Source: Thermoleophilia bacterium (GTDB lineage Bacteria; Actinomycetota; Thermoleophilia; Gaiellales; JAICJC01). Taken from it: DNA of 60,010 nucleotides. The notes below the pieces were generated by a model. It was given only the letters and a program-made list of their open reading frames with translations. It was not told where the DNA came from and made no database searches. Within the stretch, counting starts at the first letter, position 1. Each line of letters begins with the position of its first letter. A program made the position numbers and the translations under genes. Of this stretch, positions 15,235-25,855 are shown in pieces. The stretch spans positions 1 through 60,010 of the forward strand of contig JAICYJ010000015.1 in assembly GCA_025934255.1 (NCBI GenBank). The letters are read 5' to 3'.

Positions 15235-16278
15235 TCACAGCAGCCAGAACGCCACCGCGACGATGAAGTAGGTGACCAGCAGCTGCAGCCCCTCCAGCCA
15301 GTTGGTCTCGCCCGACCTGGCGACCGTCGTCGCGCCGATCGCCGCCGCCCCCAGCGCGGCAAGCTGCAGCGGGTCGAACACCAGCGACAGCTCCTTGCCG
15401 ATCAGCATGCTCGCGAACACGGCCACCGCGCTGGCCAGCAGCGAGATCTGAATGCCGGACCCGAAAGCGATCCCCATCGCGAAGTCCATGCGGTTGTTGA
15501 TCGCCAGCTTCACGGCCGAGAAGTGCTCGGCCACGTTGCCCACGAACGGCACCACGATCAGCCCGATGAACTCGCGAGGCACCCCCCACGCCTTGATGGT
15601 GGGCTCGATCGAGTGCACCAGCACCTCCGAGACGACCCCGGTGGCCACCGCCGTTGCCACCAGCATGGCCACCGCCTGGGTGCGCGTCCACGCCAGCTCG
15701 CCCGGCTCGTCGTGGAACTGCAGGCCGGGCGTCGTGAAGGAGAAGTAGACGTAGGCGACGTAGCAGAGCAGCAGCGCGGCGGCGGTGAAGCGCGACAGGC
15801 TCAGCTCAGCCTGCATGTCCGGGTCGACGGCGTGGAACAGGGTGGGCAGGCCCAGCCCGACCACCCCAAGGATCAGCATCGAGGCGTTGGTGCCGGCCAT
15901 CCGCTCGTTGAACCGCTGGATGCCGTGCCGCCAGCCGCCCAGGATCAGGGCCAGCCCCAGGATCAGGAGCACGTTTCCGATCACCGAGCCGATGATCGAT
16001 GCCCGGGCGATGTCGGCCAGCCCCGCGTTGATCGCGAGCACCAGGATCACCAGCTCGGGCAGGTTGCCGAAGCTGGCATTGAGCAGGGCCGAGACACGCG
16101 GCCCGGCGGAGCCGCCGGCCTGCTCGGTGGCCTCGCCCAGCGCCCAGGCCAGCCCGGCCACGCCCACGCCGGCCACGACGAACACCAGCTGGCCCTCCAC
16201 GCCGGCCACCTGCATACCCAACGCCACCGCGGCGACGCCGAAGATGGCGACGAACGCCAGCTGCTGGGTCCGGGTCAC
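15235..16278 (-). CDS. Calcium/proton antiporter, CaCA family (copy 1)
   Basis: This 347-residue CAX/ChaA-type antiporter exchanges cytoplasmic Ca2+ for protons. It is two inverted repeats of five helices. The signature alpha-repeats are ASFGNLPELVILVLA near residue 80 and IVVPFVGNVAEHFSAVKLA in the second half, each with the essential glutamate. The start is set at GTG 16278, which overlaps the stop of the second antiporter (GTGA). An alternative GTG at 16287 adds three residues. Two paralogues in tandem suggest separate pumps or a heteromer. It may set extracellular or periplasmic calcium relevant to the adjacent Ca2+-dependent sedolisin, but that is speculative. Confidence 0.9.
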   Translation of the reverse strand: MTRTQQLAFVAIFGVAAVALGMQVAGVEGQLVFVVAGVGVAGLAWALGEATEQAGGSAGPRVSALLNASFGNLPELVILVLAINAGLADIARASIIGSVIGNVLLILGLALILGGWRHGIQRFNERMAGTNASMLILGVVGLGLPTLFHAVDPDMQAELSLSRFTAAALLLCYVAYVYFSFTTPGLQFHDEPGELAWTRTQAVAMLVATAVATGVVSEVLVHSIEPTIKAWGVPREFIGLIVVPFVGNVAEHFSAVKLAINNRMDFAMGIAFGSGIQISLLASAVAVFASMLIGKELSLVFDPLQLAALGAAAIGATTVARSGETNWLEGLQLLVTYFIVAVAFWLL

Positions 16279-17333
16279 AGGTACCACACCGCCGTCGCGA
16301 TGATCCCGTAAACGGCCATCAGCTGCGCCCCCTCCAACCAGTTCGACTCACCGTCCGAGGCGATCAGCGCGGTGATGAAGACGGCTGCCGCCAGCGACAC
16401 CACCTGCATCACCGGGAACAGCAGGTCGAAGTGGTGCGGTGTCAACAGCGAGATGAACACCAGGGCGGGCGCCACCCCCAGCGCGATCTGCAGCGACGAG
16501 CCCAGCGACACCAGCATCGAGAAGTCCATGTCGTTCTGGTAGGCGATCTTGATGCCGACGATGTTCTCGGCGATGTTGCCGACCAGTGGCACGATGATCA
16601 GGCCCAGAAACACCGCGGAGATGCCGACATCGGAGATCACCGCGTCGAGCGTACCCACGAACACGTCCGAGATCACGGCCACGGCACCGGTCGAAAGCAG
16701 CAGCAGCACCATCGCCAGCCGGCCCGGCCAGTGGGGGCCGATCGGTTCGTGGCCGGAGACATGGGCCACCTCCGGCGTTCGGAAGTAGAACACCAGCATC
16801 AGCACGTACAGCGTGAGCAGGATCGCCGCGGTGATGTCGGAGACCGACTGCACGTCGGCATGGTCGGCCACGTGGCCGAACAGGGTGGGGATGCCGAGGC
16901 CGATCACCGCCAGCGCCAGCATCGACGCATTCATGCCGGCCACGCGCTGGTTGAACGACTGCAGGCCGTTCCTGAGGCCCCCGATGAAGAACGACGCGCC
17001 CAGCACCAGCAGGGTGTTGCCCAGGATCGATCCCGTGATCGACGCGGTGGCCACCTCCAGCTGCCCCGCGCGGATGGCGAAGATGGTGATGATCAGCTCC
17101 GCGGCGTTGCCGAAGGTGGCATTCAGCACGCCGCCGACCTTGGGCCCGGCGCTCGCTCCCAGCTGCTCGGTGGCAACACCCACGATCCAGGCCAGCGCCA
17201 CCAGCGCGCCGGCCGAGACGACGAACACGACCGTGTTGGCCGCGGATGCCAGCGCCAGCGCGCCGGCCGCCGCCGCGATGATCACGGCCAGGGCCACGGA
17301 GATGGTCTCGAACCGGTTGAGGCCGCGGGTCAC
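16275..17333 (-). CDS. Calcium/proton antiporter, CaCA family (copy 2)
   Basis: This 352-residue paralogue of the next gene has the same ten- to eleven-helix CAX fold. The alpha-repeats are ATFGNAAELIITIFAIRAG and IVPLVGNIAENIVGIKIAY, both with the transport glutamates. Its middle acidic segment is short. A GTG at 17333 is the most plausible start, because translation upstream runs into the sedolisin gene with no other start codon that fits. It is 32 bp downstream of the peptidase gene and is coupled to antiporter copy 1 by a GTGA overlap. The two copies differ enough that they probably arose by an old duplication. Confidence 0.88.
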   Translation of the reverse strand: MTRGLNRFETISVALAVIIAAAAGALALASAANTVVFVVSAGALVALAWIVGVATEQLGASAGPKVGGVLNATFGNAAELIITIFAIRAGQLEVATASITGSILGNTLLVLGASFFIGGLRNGLQSFNQRVAGMNASMLALAVIGLGIPTLFGHVADHADVQSVSDITAAILLTLYVLMLVFYFRTPEVAHVSGHEPIGPHWPGRLAMVLLLLSTGAVAVISDVFVGTLDAVISDVGISAVFLGLIIVPLVGNIAENIVGIKIAYQNDMDFSMLVSLGSSLQIALGVAPALVFISLLTPHHFDLLFPVMQVVSLAAAVFITALIASDGESNWLEGAQLMAVYGIIATAVWYL

Positions 17334-17365
17334 CGCGCAGATCGTACCCAAGTGCCCGGTGGCGA

Positions 17366-19645
17366 TCAGCCCACGGTGATCAGGCGGGGCGCCGAGACGG
17401 CGCTCAGCCAGCGGCCCTTGCGGTCGCCGTGGTACCGCCAGCGCAGGCGGTAGCGGCCGGCCCGCGGCAGTGTCATCACCCGCCGGAAACGGCCACTCTC
17501 CCCCACCCCGGCCGGGCCGATGCGTCGCCAGCGGCGCCCGGCGACGCGGATCTGTGCCAGCACCGGCCGGCCGGCCAGCGCCGGCAATGTCCGTCCCGCG
17601 AACGAGAACGGGACGCCGGCCCTGAGCGGCCCGGACGGCGTGCGCGCCCACAGCGGCGGGATCACGTAGATCGTGTGGCGGTCGGAGAGCGCCGGACGTC
17701 TCGTCTCCGATCCCAGGTAGATGGCACGCCAGTGCATCCGGCGCGACGGTGCCCGTAGCCGCAGCGACCAGCCGCCGTGGGCGTCGGTGGTGCGCCGCCA
17801 CTCGCGAACGCCGATCGCCGAAGCGCCCTGGACGAGTACGCGAGCCCCGGCGATGCCGCCCTCGGCATCGCTGAGCACGCCGTGCAGGGTGATGGAGCGG
17901 CCGTGCCGAAGCGTCCGGGCACCCGCCGGCAGCGCCGAGATGCGGGTGGCTGCGAACGCGGGCCGAGCGGGCGCGTAGGCGGCCAGGTCGGCGGCCAGCG
18001 CACCGGCCAGCGGCGCGCCGATGCCGCTCGCCTGGTCGTAGCCGAGCGTGGCCGGGTAGGGCCCGAAACCGTCCGGGTTGTTGTTGCCGACGGTGACGTC
18101 GCGGAACGCGGCGGCGTCGGCGGCGAAGCTGTCGTAGAGAAACGGGTCGGCGAACCCCAGCCGCGCGCCGCCGTGGGCCAGCGAGTAGCTGTTCATGTCG
18201 GCCACGATCCCGGCCAGCAGCGGCGCGGAGGCGCTCGTCCCGCCCAGCGTCATCCAGCCGACGTGCCCGCAGGCACCGGTCGTGCAGTAGACGGGATAGC
18301 CGTGCTGGTCGGGGGACGCGTGCAGGGAGACGTCCGGCACCTGGCGATGGCCGTTCGAGAACCTGTTCCTGACTCCGGTACCCGTCTGCCATGCCGGCCG
18401 CGGCCAGAATCGCGAGAGACCGCCGCCCCCGGCGCCGGTGAAATCGTTCCACACGACCTCGTGCCGGCTGCCGGACGCGCTGAGACGCAGGTCGGTTCCG
18501 CCGACACCGGTGGCGAACGGCTGCGCGGCCGGGTCGTCCACTGCCGCCCGCCGGAAGCCGCCGCAGTCGTAGGCGCCGGCATCGCCCGATGCGGCCACGA
18601 AGGTGATGCCGGAGACCGCCGCCAGCTGCAGCGCCGAGTTGGTTGCGGCGGCGGCGGCCGGCGTCACCGCCGGCTCGCACAGGCCCCAGCTGTCGGTGAT
18701 GATCCGCACGCCGGTGACGGGCGCATCGGCCACGATCGCATTCACGACCTCCGCCATCGTGCCGGCCGGCTTGTCGATGTAGACGTGCACCGCATCCAGG
18801 CCGGGCGCGGCCGAGATCACCGTCTCGATGTCGAGCGCCACCTCCTCGGAGCCGCTGCGGTCACCGGTGGCGCGGCCCACCAGACGGTCGCTGACCGGGA
18901 CCGAGGTGCCGAAGCAGGCCTGGTAGGCGGCCACGTCGGACGGCCGGTACCCGGAGAACGCCACCACCGCCACGCTCTCACCGCCGCCGTCGTAGCCGCC
19001 TGCAATCAGGGCCGAGTGGCCGTAACCGCCGGACGAGCCGAGCTGCGCGGGCAGGTAGCCGCCGGTGTGCACCGCGCGCGAGCAGGGCGGAGCGGACGTC
19101 GCCCGGTGGCCGCCGGTGGCCAGCGGCTGCAGCGGTGCCGTGGTGTCCAGGCCCGCCACGTCCTGCACCAGCGGGGCGATCGACGCAGGCACTTGCGGGC
19201 GCCCGGAGGCACGCCGGGCGAAGCCGCCGGCGGCCGGGTGCAAGGACACGCCAAAGGCCTGTTCGGCGGCCGCTGCGGGGCCGCTGAAGGACAGCGAAAG
19301 GCCGCGGTGGGACTGGAGCCGAAGGCCGGATGCCGCCATCACCGCCTGCACCTTCGCGATCTCGCGCGGCGGCGGCAGGAACAGCGCCCGCACCAGCCGC
19401 GACGGCAGCGGGCGCCCGCTGGACGCGAGCGCCAGCCGCTCGAGCAGCCGCGGATGGCGCGGCTGCAGCGACAGCGTCAGCTGCACGGGCGTAGCGGCCG
19501 GCAACGACGGCAGGCTGTGTCCGAACGACTGCGCCGCAGCATCACCCGATATCAGGGCGGCCACCGCGAGCGCGGACAGGAGCAGGATCAAAAGACGCGG
19601 GCGGATACCCGCACGGTAGCCCGGCACGGCGCCCTCGGCCGACAC
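17366..19645 (-). CDS. Sedolisin-family serine-carboxyl peptidase (S53), secreted
   Basis: This 759-residue secreted peptidase has a signal segment (about 17-38), a pro-kumamolisin prodomain (about 45-165) and the S53 catalytic domain (about 195-560). The catalytic set is Glu268, Asp272 and Ser471 (in GGTSASAP), with Asp355 (ASGDAG) at the oxyanion site. The spacing 4-83-116 agrees with kumamolisin. The Ca2+ site is visible as FRDVTVG (Asp516) and GYDQASG (Asp537). A 200-residue C-terminal extension carries Ig-like segments that may bind the wall. Such enzymes work at acid pH. The GTG start is 3 bp after accA, so it may be co-transcribed with the lipid genes, which is odd for an exoprotease. 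Confidence 0.92.
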   Translation of the reverse strand: MSAEGAVPGYRAGIRPRLLILLLSALAVAALISGDAAAQSFGHSLPSLPAATPVQLTLSLQPRHPRLLERLALASSGRPLPSRLVRALFLPPPREIAKVQAVMAASGLRLQSHRGLSLSFSGPAAAAEQAFGVSLHPAAGGFARRASGRPQVPASIAPLVQDVAGLDTTAPLQPLATGGHRATSAPPCSRAVHTGGYLPAQLGSSGGYGHSALIAGGYDGGGESVAVVAFSGYRPSDVAAYQACFGTSVPVSDRLVGRATGDRSGSEEVALDIETVISAAPGLDAVHVYIDKPAGTMAEVVNAIVADAPVTGVRIITDSWGLCEPAVTPAAAAATNSALQLAAVSGITFVAASGDAGAYDCGGFRRAAVDDPAAQPFATGVGGTDLRLSASGSRHEVVWNDFTGAGGGGLSRFWPRPAWQTGTGVRNRFSNGHRQVPDVSLHASPDQHGYPVYCTTGACGHVGWMTLGGTSASAPLLAGIVADMNSYSLAHGGARLGFADPFLYDSFAADAAAFRDVTVGNNNPDGFGPYPATLGYDQASGIGAPLAGALAADLAAYAPARPAFAATRISALPAGARTLRHGRSITLHGVLSDAEGGIAGARVLVQGASAIGVREWRRTTDAHGGWSLRLRAPSRRMHWRAIYLGSETRRPALSDRHTIYVIPPLWARTPSGPLRAGVPFSFAGRTLPALAGRPVLAQIRVAGRRWRRIGPAGVGESGRFRRVMTLPRAGRYRLRWRYHGDRKGRWLSAVSAPRLITVG

Positions 19646-19648
19646 CGT

Positions 19649-20494
19649 CTACTCGAGGAACGCGCCCATCCGCTCGAACTTCTGCCGGCGCAGCCGGCGG
19701 CGCTCCAGCGGCGGCAGCGTGTCCAGGAACTCGAGCTCGGCAGCGATCGCGTCGCCCAGCATGTCGGCCGCCTTTGCGTGATCGCGGTGGGCGCCGCCGC
19801 CCGGCTCCGGCACGATCTGATCGATCACGCCCAGCGCCAGGCACGCGGGCGCGGTCGGGCGCAGCGCCGTGGCCGCCCGCTTGGCCTCGCCGGCGTCCTT
19901 CCAGAGGATGGCGGCGCAGCCCTCGGGCGAGATCACGGTGTAGATGGTGTGCTGCTGCATGAGCACGCGATCGGCGACGCCGATCGCCAGCGCGCCGCCG
20001 GAGCTGCCCTCGCCGATCACGCAGGCCACGACCGGGACGTTCAGCCCCATCAGCAACAGCTGCGAGCGCGCGATCGCGCCCGACTGGCCGCGCTGCTCGG
20101 CGCCCACGCCGGGGTAGGCGCCGGGCGTGTCGATCAGGGTCACCACGGGGAAGCCGAGCCGGCCGGCCAGCTCGAACACGCGCATCGCCTTGCGGTAGCC
20201 CTCGGGGCGGGGCATCCCGAAGTTGCGGTAGGCGCGCTGCTTCAGGTCGCGCCCCTTCTGGTGCCCGACGAACGCCACCGTCTGGCCGCGGAAGGAGCCC
20301 AGGCCGGCGACGATCGCCGGGTCGTCGCCCTCGGCCCGGTCGCCGTGCAGCTCGACGAAGTCGTCGCAGAAGCGAGCCAGGTAGTCGAGCGTGTAGGGGC
20401 GGTCCTGGTGGCGTGCCAGCTCGACGGCGTGCCAGGCATCGCCGTCCCCGCCGCGCCGCCGCAGGAAGCGGCGCGGCCGCTCAGGCGCCGTCAC
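19649..20494 (-). CDS. accA: Acetyl-CoA carboxylase carboxyltransferase subunit alpha
   Basis: With AccD, this subunit transfers the carboxyl group from biotin to acetyl-CoA to make malonyl-CoA for fatty acid synthesis. The 281-residue protein has LARHQDRPYTLDY, the LIDTPGAYPGVGAE loop and GEGSSGGALAIG, which shape the CoA and carboxybiotin sites, and ISPEGCAAILWKD. The GTG at 20494 is the chosen start and overlaps the end of accD by 14 bp. An ATG at 20554 would lie far inside accD. Biotin carboxylase (accC) and the biotin carrier (accB) are not in the window, so the complete enzyme needs genes from elsewhere. Confidence 0.92.
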   Translation of the reverse strand: MTAPERPRRFLRRRGGDGDAWHAVELARHQDRPYTLDYLARFCDDFVELHGDRAEGDDPAIVAGLGSFRGQTVAFVGHQKGRDLKQRAYRNFGMPRPEGYRKAMRVFELAGRLGFPVVTLIDTPGAYPGVGAEQRGQSGAIARSQLLLMGLNVPVVACVIGEGSSGGALAIGVADRVLMQQHTIYTVISPEGCAAILWKDAGEAKRAATALRPTAPACLALGVIDQIVPEPGGGAHRDHAKAADMLGDAIAAELEFLDTLPPLERRRLRRQKFERMGAFLE

Positions 20495-21449
20495 GGTCCG
20501 GCAACATGTCGGTGATCCGGCGGCGCGCGCCGCCCAGGATGCGGCCCATGGCACGCTGTGCCCCGAGGTCGGGGATCAGGGTGGGCCGGCGGTAGGGATT
20601 GCCGCCGGCCAGCAGCCACGCCAGGCGCGCCACCATGTCCCGCAGCTCCGGGCGCGGCACGATCAGATCGATGTGGCCGTGCCGGAAGTTCGACTCCGCC
20701 AGGCCGAAGTCGTCGGGCACGTCCTCACGCGTCGTCTGGCGCACGACCCGCGGGCCGGAGAAGGAGAGCAGGGCCCCCGGCTCGGCGATCACCACGTCGC
20801 CCAGCGCCGCGAAGCTGGCGGCCACGCCACCGGTCGTGGGGTGGGCCAGCACCGAGATGTAGGGCCGCCCCGCCTCGCGCAGCTCGTCCACCGCCGCGAC
20901 CGTCTTTGCCATCTGCATCAGCGCCAGCACGCCCTCCTGCATGCGCGCGCCGCCGGAAGCGGACACGGTCACCAGGGGCATGCGCCGCTCGATCGCCAGC
21001 TCGGCGGCACGGAACACCTTCTCCCCCACCACCGAGCCCATGCTGCCACCCAGGAAGGTGAAATCCATCACGGCCAGCGCCACCGGCAGGCCGCCGATGT
21101 CCGCCGAGCCCACCAGCATCGCATCGCTGAGCCCGGTCTGCTGCTCGGCCGCCTGCAGGCGTTCGGGGTACGGTCGCGTGTCGACGAATTCGAGTGCGTC
21201 CGCCGAGTGCAGCTCGCGCGCGATCTCGTTCCAGCTGCCCTCGTCGGTCAGCTGCACGATCCGCTCACGGGCGGTTACCGGGAAGTGGTAGCCGCAGTGC
21301 GCGCAGACGCGCAGGTTCGCGACCATCTCCTCCTCGCGGTAGTGCGAGTCGCAGCGCGGGCAGGTGTTGCGGGTGCGGCTGGCGGCCGTCTCGGATTGCC
21401 CGGCCTCCGTCCCCACACGGCTGATGTCGACGCTGATCTCCTTGGCCAC
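20481..21449 (-). CDS. accD: Acetyl-CoA carboxylase carboxyltransferase subunit beta
   Basis: This 322-residue beta subunit begins with the zinc ribbon CPRCDSHY...CAHCGYHF (about residues 30-55), typical of bacterial AccD. It continues with the crotonase-like carboxyltransferase core, including SASGGARMQEGVLALMQMAK and HPTTGGVAASFAALGD. The start is GTG 21449, preceded by GGAGGG. It lies 49 bp downstream of fabF, the only visible gap in an otherwise tightly coupled fab-acc run. The separate accA/accD type is the multi-subunit ACC, unlike the fused carboxyltransferases common in mycolic-acid actinobacteria. Confidence 0.95.
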   Translation of the reverse strand: MAKEISVDISRVGTEAGQSETAASRTRNTCPRCDSHYREEEMVANLRVCAHCGYHFPVTARERIVQLTDEGSWNEIARELHSADALEFVDTRPYPERLQAAEQQTGLSDAMLVGSADIGGLPVALAVMDFTFLGGSMGSVVGEKVFRAAELAIERRMPLVTVSASGGARMQEGVLALMQMAKTVAAVDELREAGRPYISVLAHPTTGGVAASFAALGDVVIAEPGALLSFSGPRVVRQTTREDVPDDFGLAESNFRHGHIDLIVPRPELRDMVARLAWLLAGGNPYRRPTLIPDLGAQRAMGRILGGARRRITDMLPDRDGA

Positions 21450-21498
21450 TGACCCTCCGACGTGTGACGCGCGAGCAGGTGGGATTGGTTGCGCGGCG

Positions 21499-22758
21499 TC
21501 AGGCAGCCGCGTCCGCGTCCCACCGGCGCAGCACGATCACCGCGTTGTGGCCGCCGAACCCGAACGAGTTCGTCAGCGCGTAGGGGACGTCGGCTGCCCG
21601 GCCGGTGTTGGGGACGTAGTCGAGGTCGCAGTCCGGGTCGGGATCGGTCTGGTTGATGGTGGGCGGCACGAACGAGTCGCGCATCGCGAGCGCCGTGATG
21701 ATCGTCTCCAGGGCGCCGGCGGCCCCCAGCAGGTGCCCCGTCTCGCTCTTGGTGGACGAGGTCGGGATCTGGTACGCACGCTCCTCCCCCAGCGCCAGCT
21801 TCAGCGCCTTCGTCTCGGCGGTATCGCCGGCCGGGGTCGAGGTGCCGTGCGCATTCACGTAGGCGATCATCTCCGGCGTCACGCCGCCGTCGACCATGGC
21901 GTTTCGCATCGCCCGCGCCGGATTGCCGCCGACCGGATCGGGCTCGGTGACGTGGTGGGCGTCCGACGACATGCCGTAGCCCACGATCTCGGCGTAGATG
22001 TGGGCGCCGCGGGCCCGCGCCCGCTCCAGCTCCTCGATCACCAGCACGGCGCCGCCCTCGGCCAGGATGAATCCGTCCCGGCCCAGGTCGAACGGCCGGC
22101 TGGCACCCTCCGGGTCGTCGTTGCGGCGCGACAGCGCCCGCATCGTGCCGAAGCCGCCGAGGCCGAGCGGCACCACCGGCGCCTCCACGCCGCCCACCAG
22201 CATCGCGTCGGCCATGCCGGCGCGGATGAACAGCACGCCGTTGCCGATCGACATGGCCGATGCGGCGCACGCGGTGCACTCGGTGGTGAGCGGGCCGCGG
22301 GTACCCAGCGCCATCGATATCTCGGCCGCGCCCATGTTCGGGATCAGAGCCGTCACCCAGAACGGGTTGAGGCGGTCGGGGCCGGCATCGAATAGCTTGC
22401 GGTGCGCGACCTCCTCCGTCTTGAGGCCGCCGATGCCGGTGCCGATCGAGCAGCCGATCCGCTCGGCATCGGCACGGATGTCGATGCCGGCATCCTCCAC
22501 GGCCATCGTGGCGGCGGCCACCGCGAACTGCGCGAAGCGGTCGGTCTTGCGCACCGAACGGTGCTCCATGTAGCGCTCGGGCTCGAAGTCCTTGACCTGC
22601 GCGGCGATCCGCACGTGGCCCTCGAAGCCCTCGACCGCGGACACGCCGGAGCGGCCGGCACGCACCGACTGCCACGTCTGCTCCGCGTCGAGCCCGCAGG
22701 GCGTGACCGCGCCCATGCCGGTGATGACCACCCGTCGTCGTCCCTGTCCGTCGCTCAT
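21499..22758 (-). CDS. fabF: Beta-ketoacyl-ACP synthase II
   Basis: This 419-residue condensing enzyme extends acyl-ACP by two carbons from malonyl-ACP. The Cys-His-His triad is visible: Cys164 in ECTACAASAM, then the histidines in VNAHGTSTPAGD and KSETGHLLGA. The C-terminal NSFGFGGHNA loop is the acyl-pocket gate of FabF. The ATG start overlaps the fabG stop (ATGA). In many bacteria acpP lies between fabG and fabF. Here there is no room for it, so the acyl carrier protein must be encoded elsewhere. Confidence 0.96.
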   Translation of the reverse strand: MSDGQGRRRVVITGMGAVTPCGLDAEQTWQSVRAGRSGVSAVEGFEGHVRIAAQVKDFEPERYMEHRSVRKTDRFAQFAVAAATMAVEDAGIDIRADAERIGCSIGTGIGGLKTEEVAHRKLFDAGPDRLNPFWVTALIPNMGAAEISMALGTRGPLTTECTACAASAMSIGNGVLFIRAGMADAMLVGGVEAPVVPLGLGGFGTMRALSRRNDDPEGASRPFDLGRDGFILAEGGAVLVIEELERARARGAHIYAEIVGYGMSSDAHHVTEPDPVGGNPARAMRNAMVDGGVTPEMIAYVNAHGTSTPAGDTAETKALKLALGEERAYQIPTSSTKSETGHLLGAAGALETIITALAMRDSFVPPTINQTDPDPDCDLDYVPNTGRAADVPYALTNSFGFGGHNAVIVLRRWDADAAA

Positions 22759-23501
22759 ATGCCAAGCCCTCCATCCACTGCCAGGACGTCACCGGTGATG
22801 AAACCGGCTGCGTCAGAGCACAAGAACCGCACCGCCCGCGCCACGTCGGCCGGCTCGCCCAGCCGTCCCAGCGGCGTTCCGCCCAGGATTGCCTCGCGTG
22901 CCTGATCGGGGAGCGCGTGCGTCAGCTCGGTGGCAATGTAGCCGGGCGCGATCGCATTCACGCGTATACCCCGGCCGCCCAGCTCCTTCGCGAGCGACTT
23001 CGTGAGCCCGATCAGACCTGCCTTGGAGGCCGCGTAGTTGGTCTGGCCCGCGTTGCCATGCACGCCAACGATCGAGGTGATGTTGACGATCACCCCTGTG
23101 CGGCGCTTCAGCATCGGCCGCGACAGCGCCCGGCAGGTGAAGAAGGCGCCGCCCAGGTTGGTGTCGATCACCGAGCGCCAATCCTCCTCGGAGAGGCGCA
23201 TGATCAGGTCGTCCCTGGTGATGCCCGCGTTGTTGACCAGGATCGCGATCGGGCCGATGTCGCCCTCGACCGCACCCACCAGCGCCGCGGCGCCCTCGGC
23301 GGTGGACACGTCGCCCTGCACCGCGTGGGCGCTGCCGCCGGCCTCGCGCACGGCATCGCAGACCGCGTTCGCGGCGGACGCGTCGCGGGCGTAGTTGACC
23401 GCCACCTCGGCGCCGGCGGACGCCAGCTCGGTGCAGATCGCCGCCCCGATGCCGCGCGAGCCGCCGGTCACCAGCGCCACCCTGCCATCCAGCTCAGGCA
23501 T
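22755..23501 (-). CDS. fabG: 3-oxoacyl-ACP reductase
   Basis: This 248-residue short-chain dehydrogenase reduces 3-oxoacyl-ACP with NADPH in fatty acid elongation. It has TGGSRGIG (residues 12-19) for the cofactor, the NNAG motif, the catalytic serine in NITSIVG, and Tyr/Lys in NYAASKAG. The late VDGG motif is also present. The length is typical, and the ATG start overlaps the end of fabD by 8 bp. The position between fabD and fabF supports FabG over other SDR enzymes. Confidence 0.95.
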   Translation of the reverse strand: MPELDGRVALVTGGSRGIGAAICTELASAGAEVAVNYARDASAANAVCDAVREAGGSAHAVQGDVSTAEGAAALVGAVEGDIGPIAILVNNAGITRDDLIMRLSEEDWRSVIDTNLGGAFFTCRALSRPMLKRRTGVIVNITSIVGVHGNAGQTNYAASKAGLIGLTKSLAKELGGRGIRVNAIAPGYIATELTHALPDQAREAILGGTPLGRLGEPADVARAVRFLCSDAAGFITGDVLAVDGGLGI

Positions 23502-24410
23502 CAGCCGTTACCTCCTGTGCCGCCGCCAGCTCGGCGGGGGTCGAGATCGAGAGCGCGCGCACGGACGGATCGATGCGCTTCACCAGCCCGGTCAGAACGC
23601 CACCCGGGCCAAGCTCCACGAACGTGGCGACGCCGTCGGCGATCAGCGCATGGACGGCCTGGGTGAACCGCACCGGCGCCGTCAGCTGCTCCACCAGCAG
23701 CGCCGGGATCCGGTCGGCGGTCTCGAAGCCGTTGGTGACGGTGCTCATGAACGCCGTCGACAGCTCTCCGAACCCAACCGCGTGCACCGATGGCGCGAAC
23801 CGGGCGGCCGCCTCGGCCATCAGCGGGCAGTGGAAGGCGCCCGCCACCTTCAGCCGGATCAGCTTGCCGCCGGCGTCGCCGACCGCCTCGGCCATGGCGT
23901 CGAGGCCCTGGTCGCGACCCGAGATCACCACCTGTCCGGGGCAGTTGTAGTTGGCAGGCCAGACGTCGTCCCGCTGCGCGCAGAGCCGCTCGACCTGGTC
24001 GTCGTCCAGCTTGAGCACGGCCGCCATGCCGCCACCGGCCCCGGCCTCGGCGCTGATCCGGCCCCGCTCGTTGACCAGCCCGAACAGCTCGTCGAGGTCG
24101 GCGGCAGCGGCCGCCGCCAGCGCCGCGTACTCGCCGACGCTGTGGCCGACCACGACGTCGGCGCGCAGCCAGCTGCCGGCCGTCACCGCCCGGTACGCGG
24201 CCAGCGACGCCGCCATCAGGGCCGGCTGGGTGATCTCGGTGCGCGACAGCTGATCGAGCGGGCCGTCGAAGCTGACCGCGCGCACGTCGAAGCCGGCGGC
24301 ACTGCCGGCGCGGTCGAACACGTCGGCGGCCTCGGGGAAGGCCTCGGCCAGCTCGCGGCCCATGCCCACGCGCTGGCTGCCCTGGCCCGGGAAGCAGAAG
24401 GCGACCTTGC

Positions 24411-24414
<4 letters not shown>
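23494..24414 (-). CDS. fabD: Malonyl-CoA:ACP transacylase
   Basis: FabD loads malonate from CoA onto acyl carrier protein. The 306-residue protein starts with MSKVAFCFPGQGSQ, the standard N-terminus. The nucleophile serine is in GHSVGEYAA, the histidine in AGAFHCPLM, and the family segments ELGPGGVLTGL are near the C-terminus. I place the start at ATG 24414, which overlaps the fabH stop (ATGA). The reading frame extends 30 bases further upstream, but only into fabH. Confidence 0.96.
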
Positions 24415-25399
<985 letters not shown>

Positions 25400-25403
<4 letters not shown>

Positions 25404-25855
25404 GCGTCCAGCTCCGTCAACGCGAACGTCAGCGCGGCGCGGCAGGCAAGGTCGTCGCCCACCGATGCGGTGGCGTCGGCCTTGCCGATCGGGCCGCGCA
25501 GGCGCGTGATCTGGCAGCGCAGCGTGAGGGTGTCCCCCGGCACCACGATCCGCTTGAAGCGGACGTCGTCGATGCCCGCGAACAGCGCCAACCGGCCGGC
25601 GAAGCCGGGCGATGAGAGGCCGCAGACCGCACCCACCTGGGCCAGCGCCTCGACCTGCAGCACGCCCGGCATGATCGGCCGGCCGGGGAAGTGCCCGCGC
25701 AGGTACCAGGCATCGTCGCGCACGTGGTAGAGGCCGGTGGCGTGCTCACCCGGCACCAGTTCGACGATCTCGTCCACCAGCAGGAACGGCTCGCGGTGGG
25801 GGATGATCGCCTCGATGCCGGCTCTTGCGAGCGGCAGGACGAGGCCGTCCGTCAC
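25400..25855 (-). CDS. fabZ: 3-hydroxyacyl-ACP dehydratase
   Basis: FabZ dehydrates 3-hydroxyacyl-ACP to trans-2-enoyl-ACP. The 151-residue hot-dog-fold protein has [13 protein letters not shown] near residue 20, then [17 protein letters not shown] with the catalytic histidine and glutamate. [12 protein letters not shown] is typical of the C-terminal half. The GTG start at 25855 overlaps the stop of the sigma-factor gene (GTGA). The frame is open further upstream, but this would only repeat sigma-factor DNA. No enoyl-ACP reductase is found in the operon, so that step must be supplied from elsewhere. Confidence 0.93.

Noticed and set aside
17334..18680. Upstream extension of the second antiporter frame
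   Set aside because: It lies inside the sedolisin gene in another frame and has no membrane or antiporter character.
22755..22758. acpP expected between fabG and fabF
   Set aside because: The two genes overlap by four bases, and no acyl carrier protein motif (DSL) was found in any frame of the fab region.
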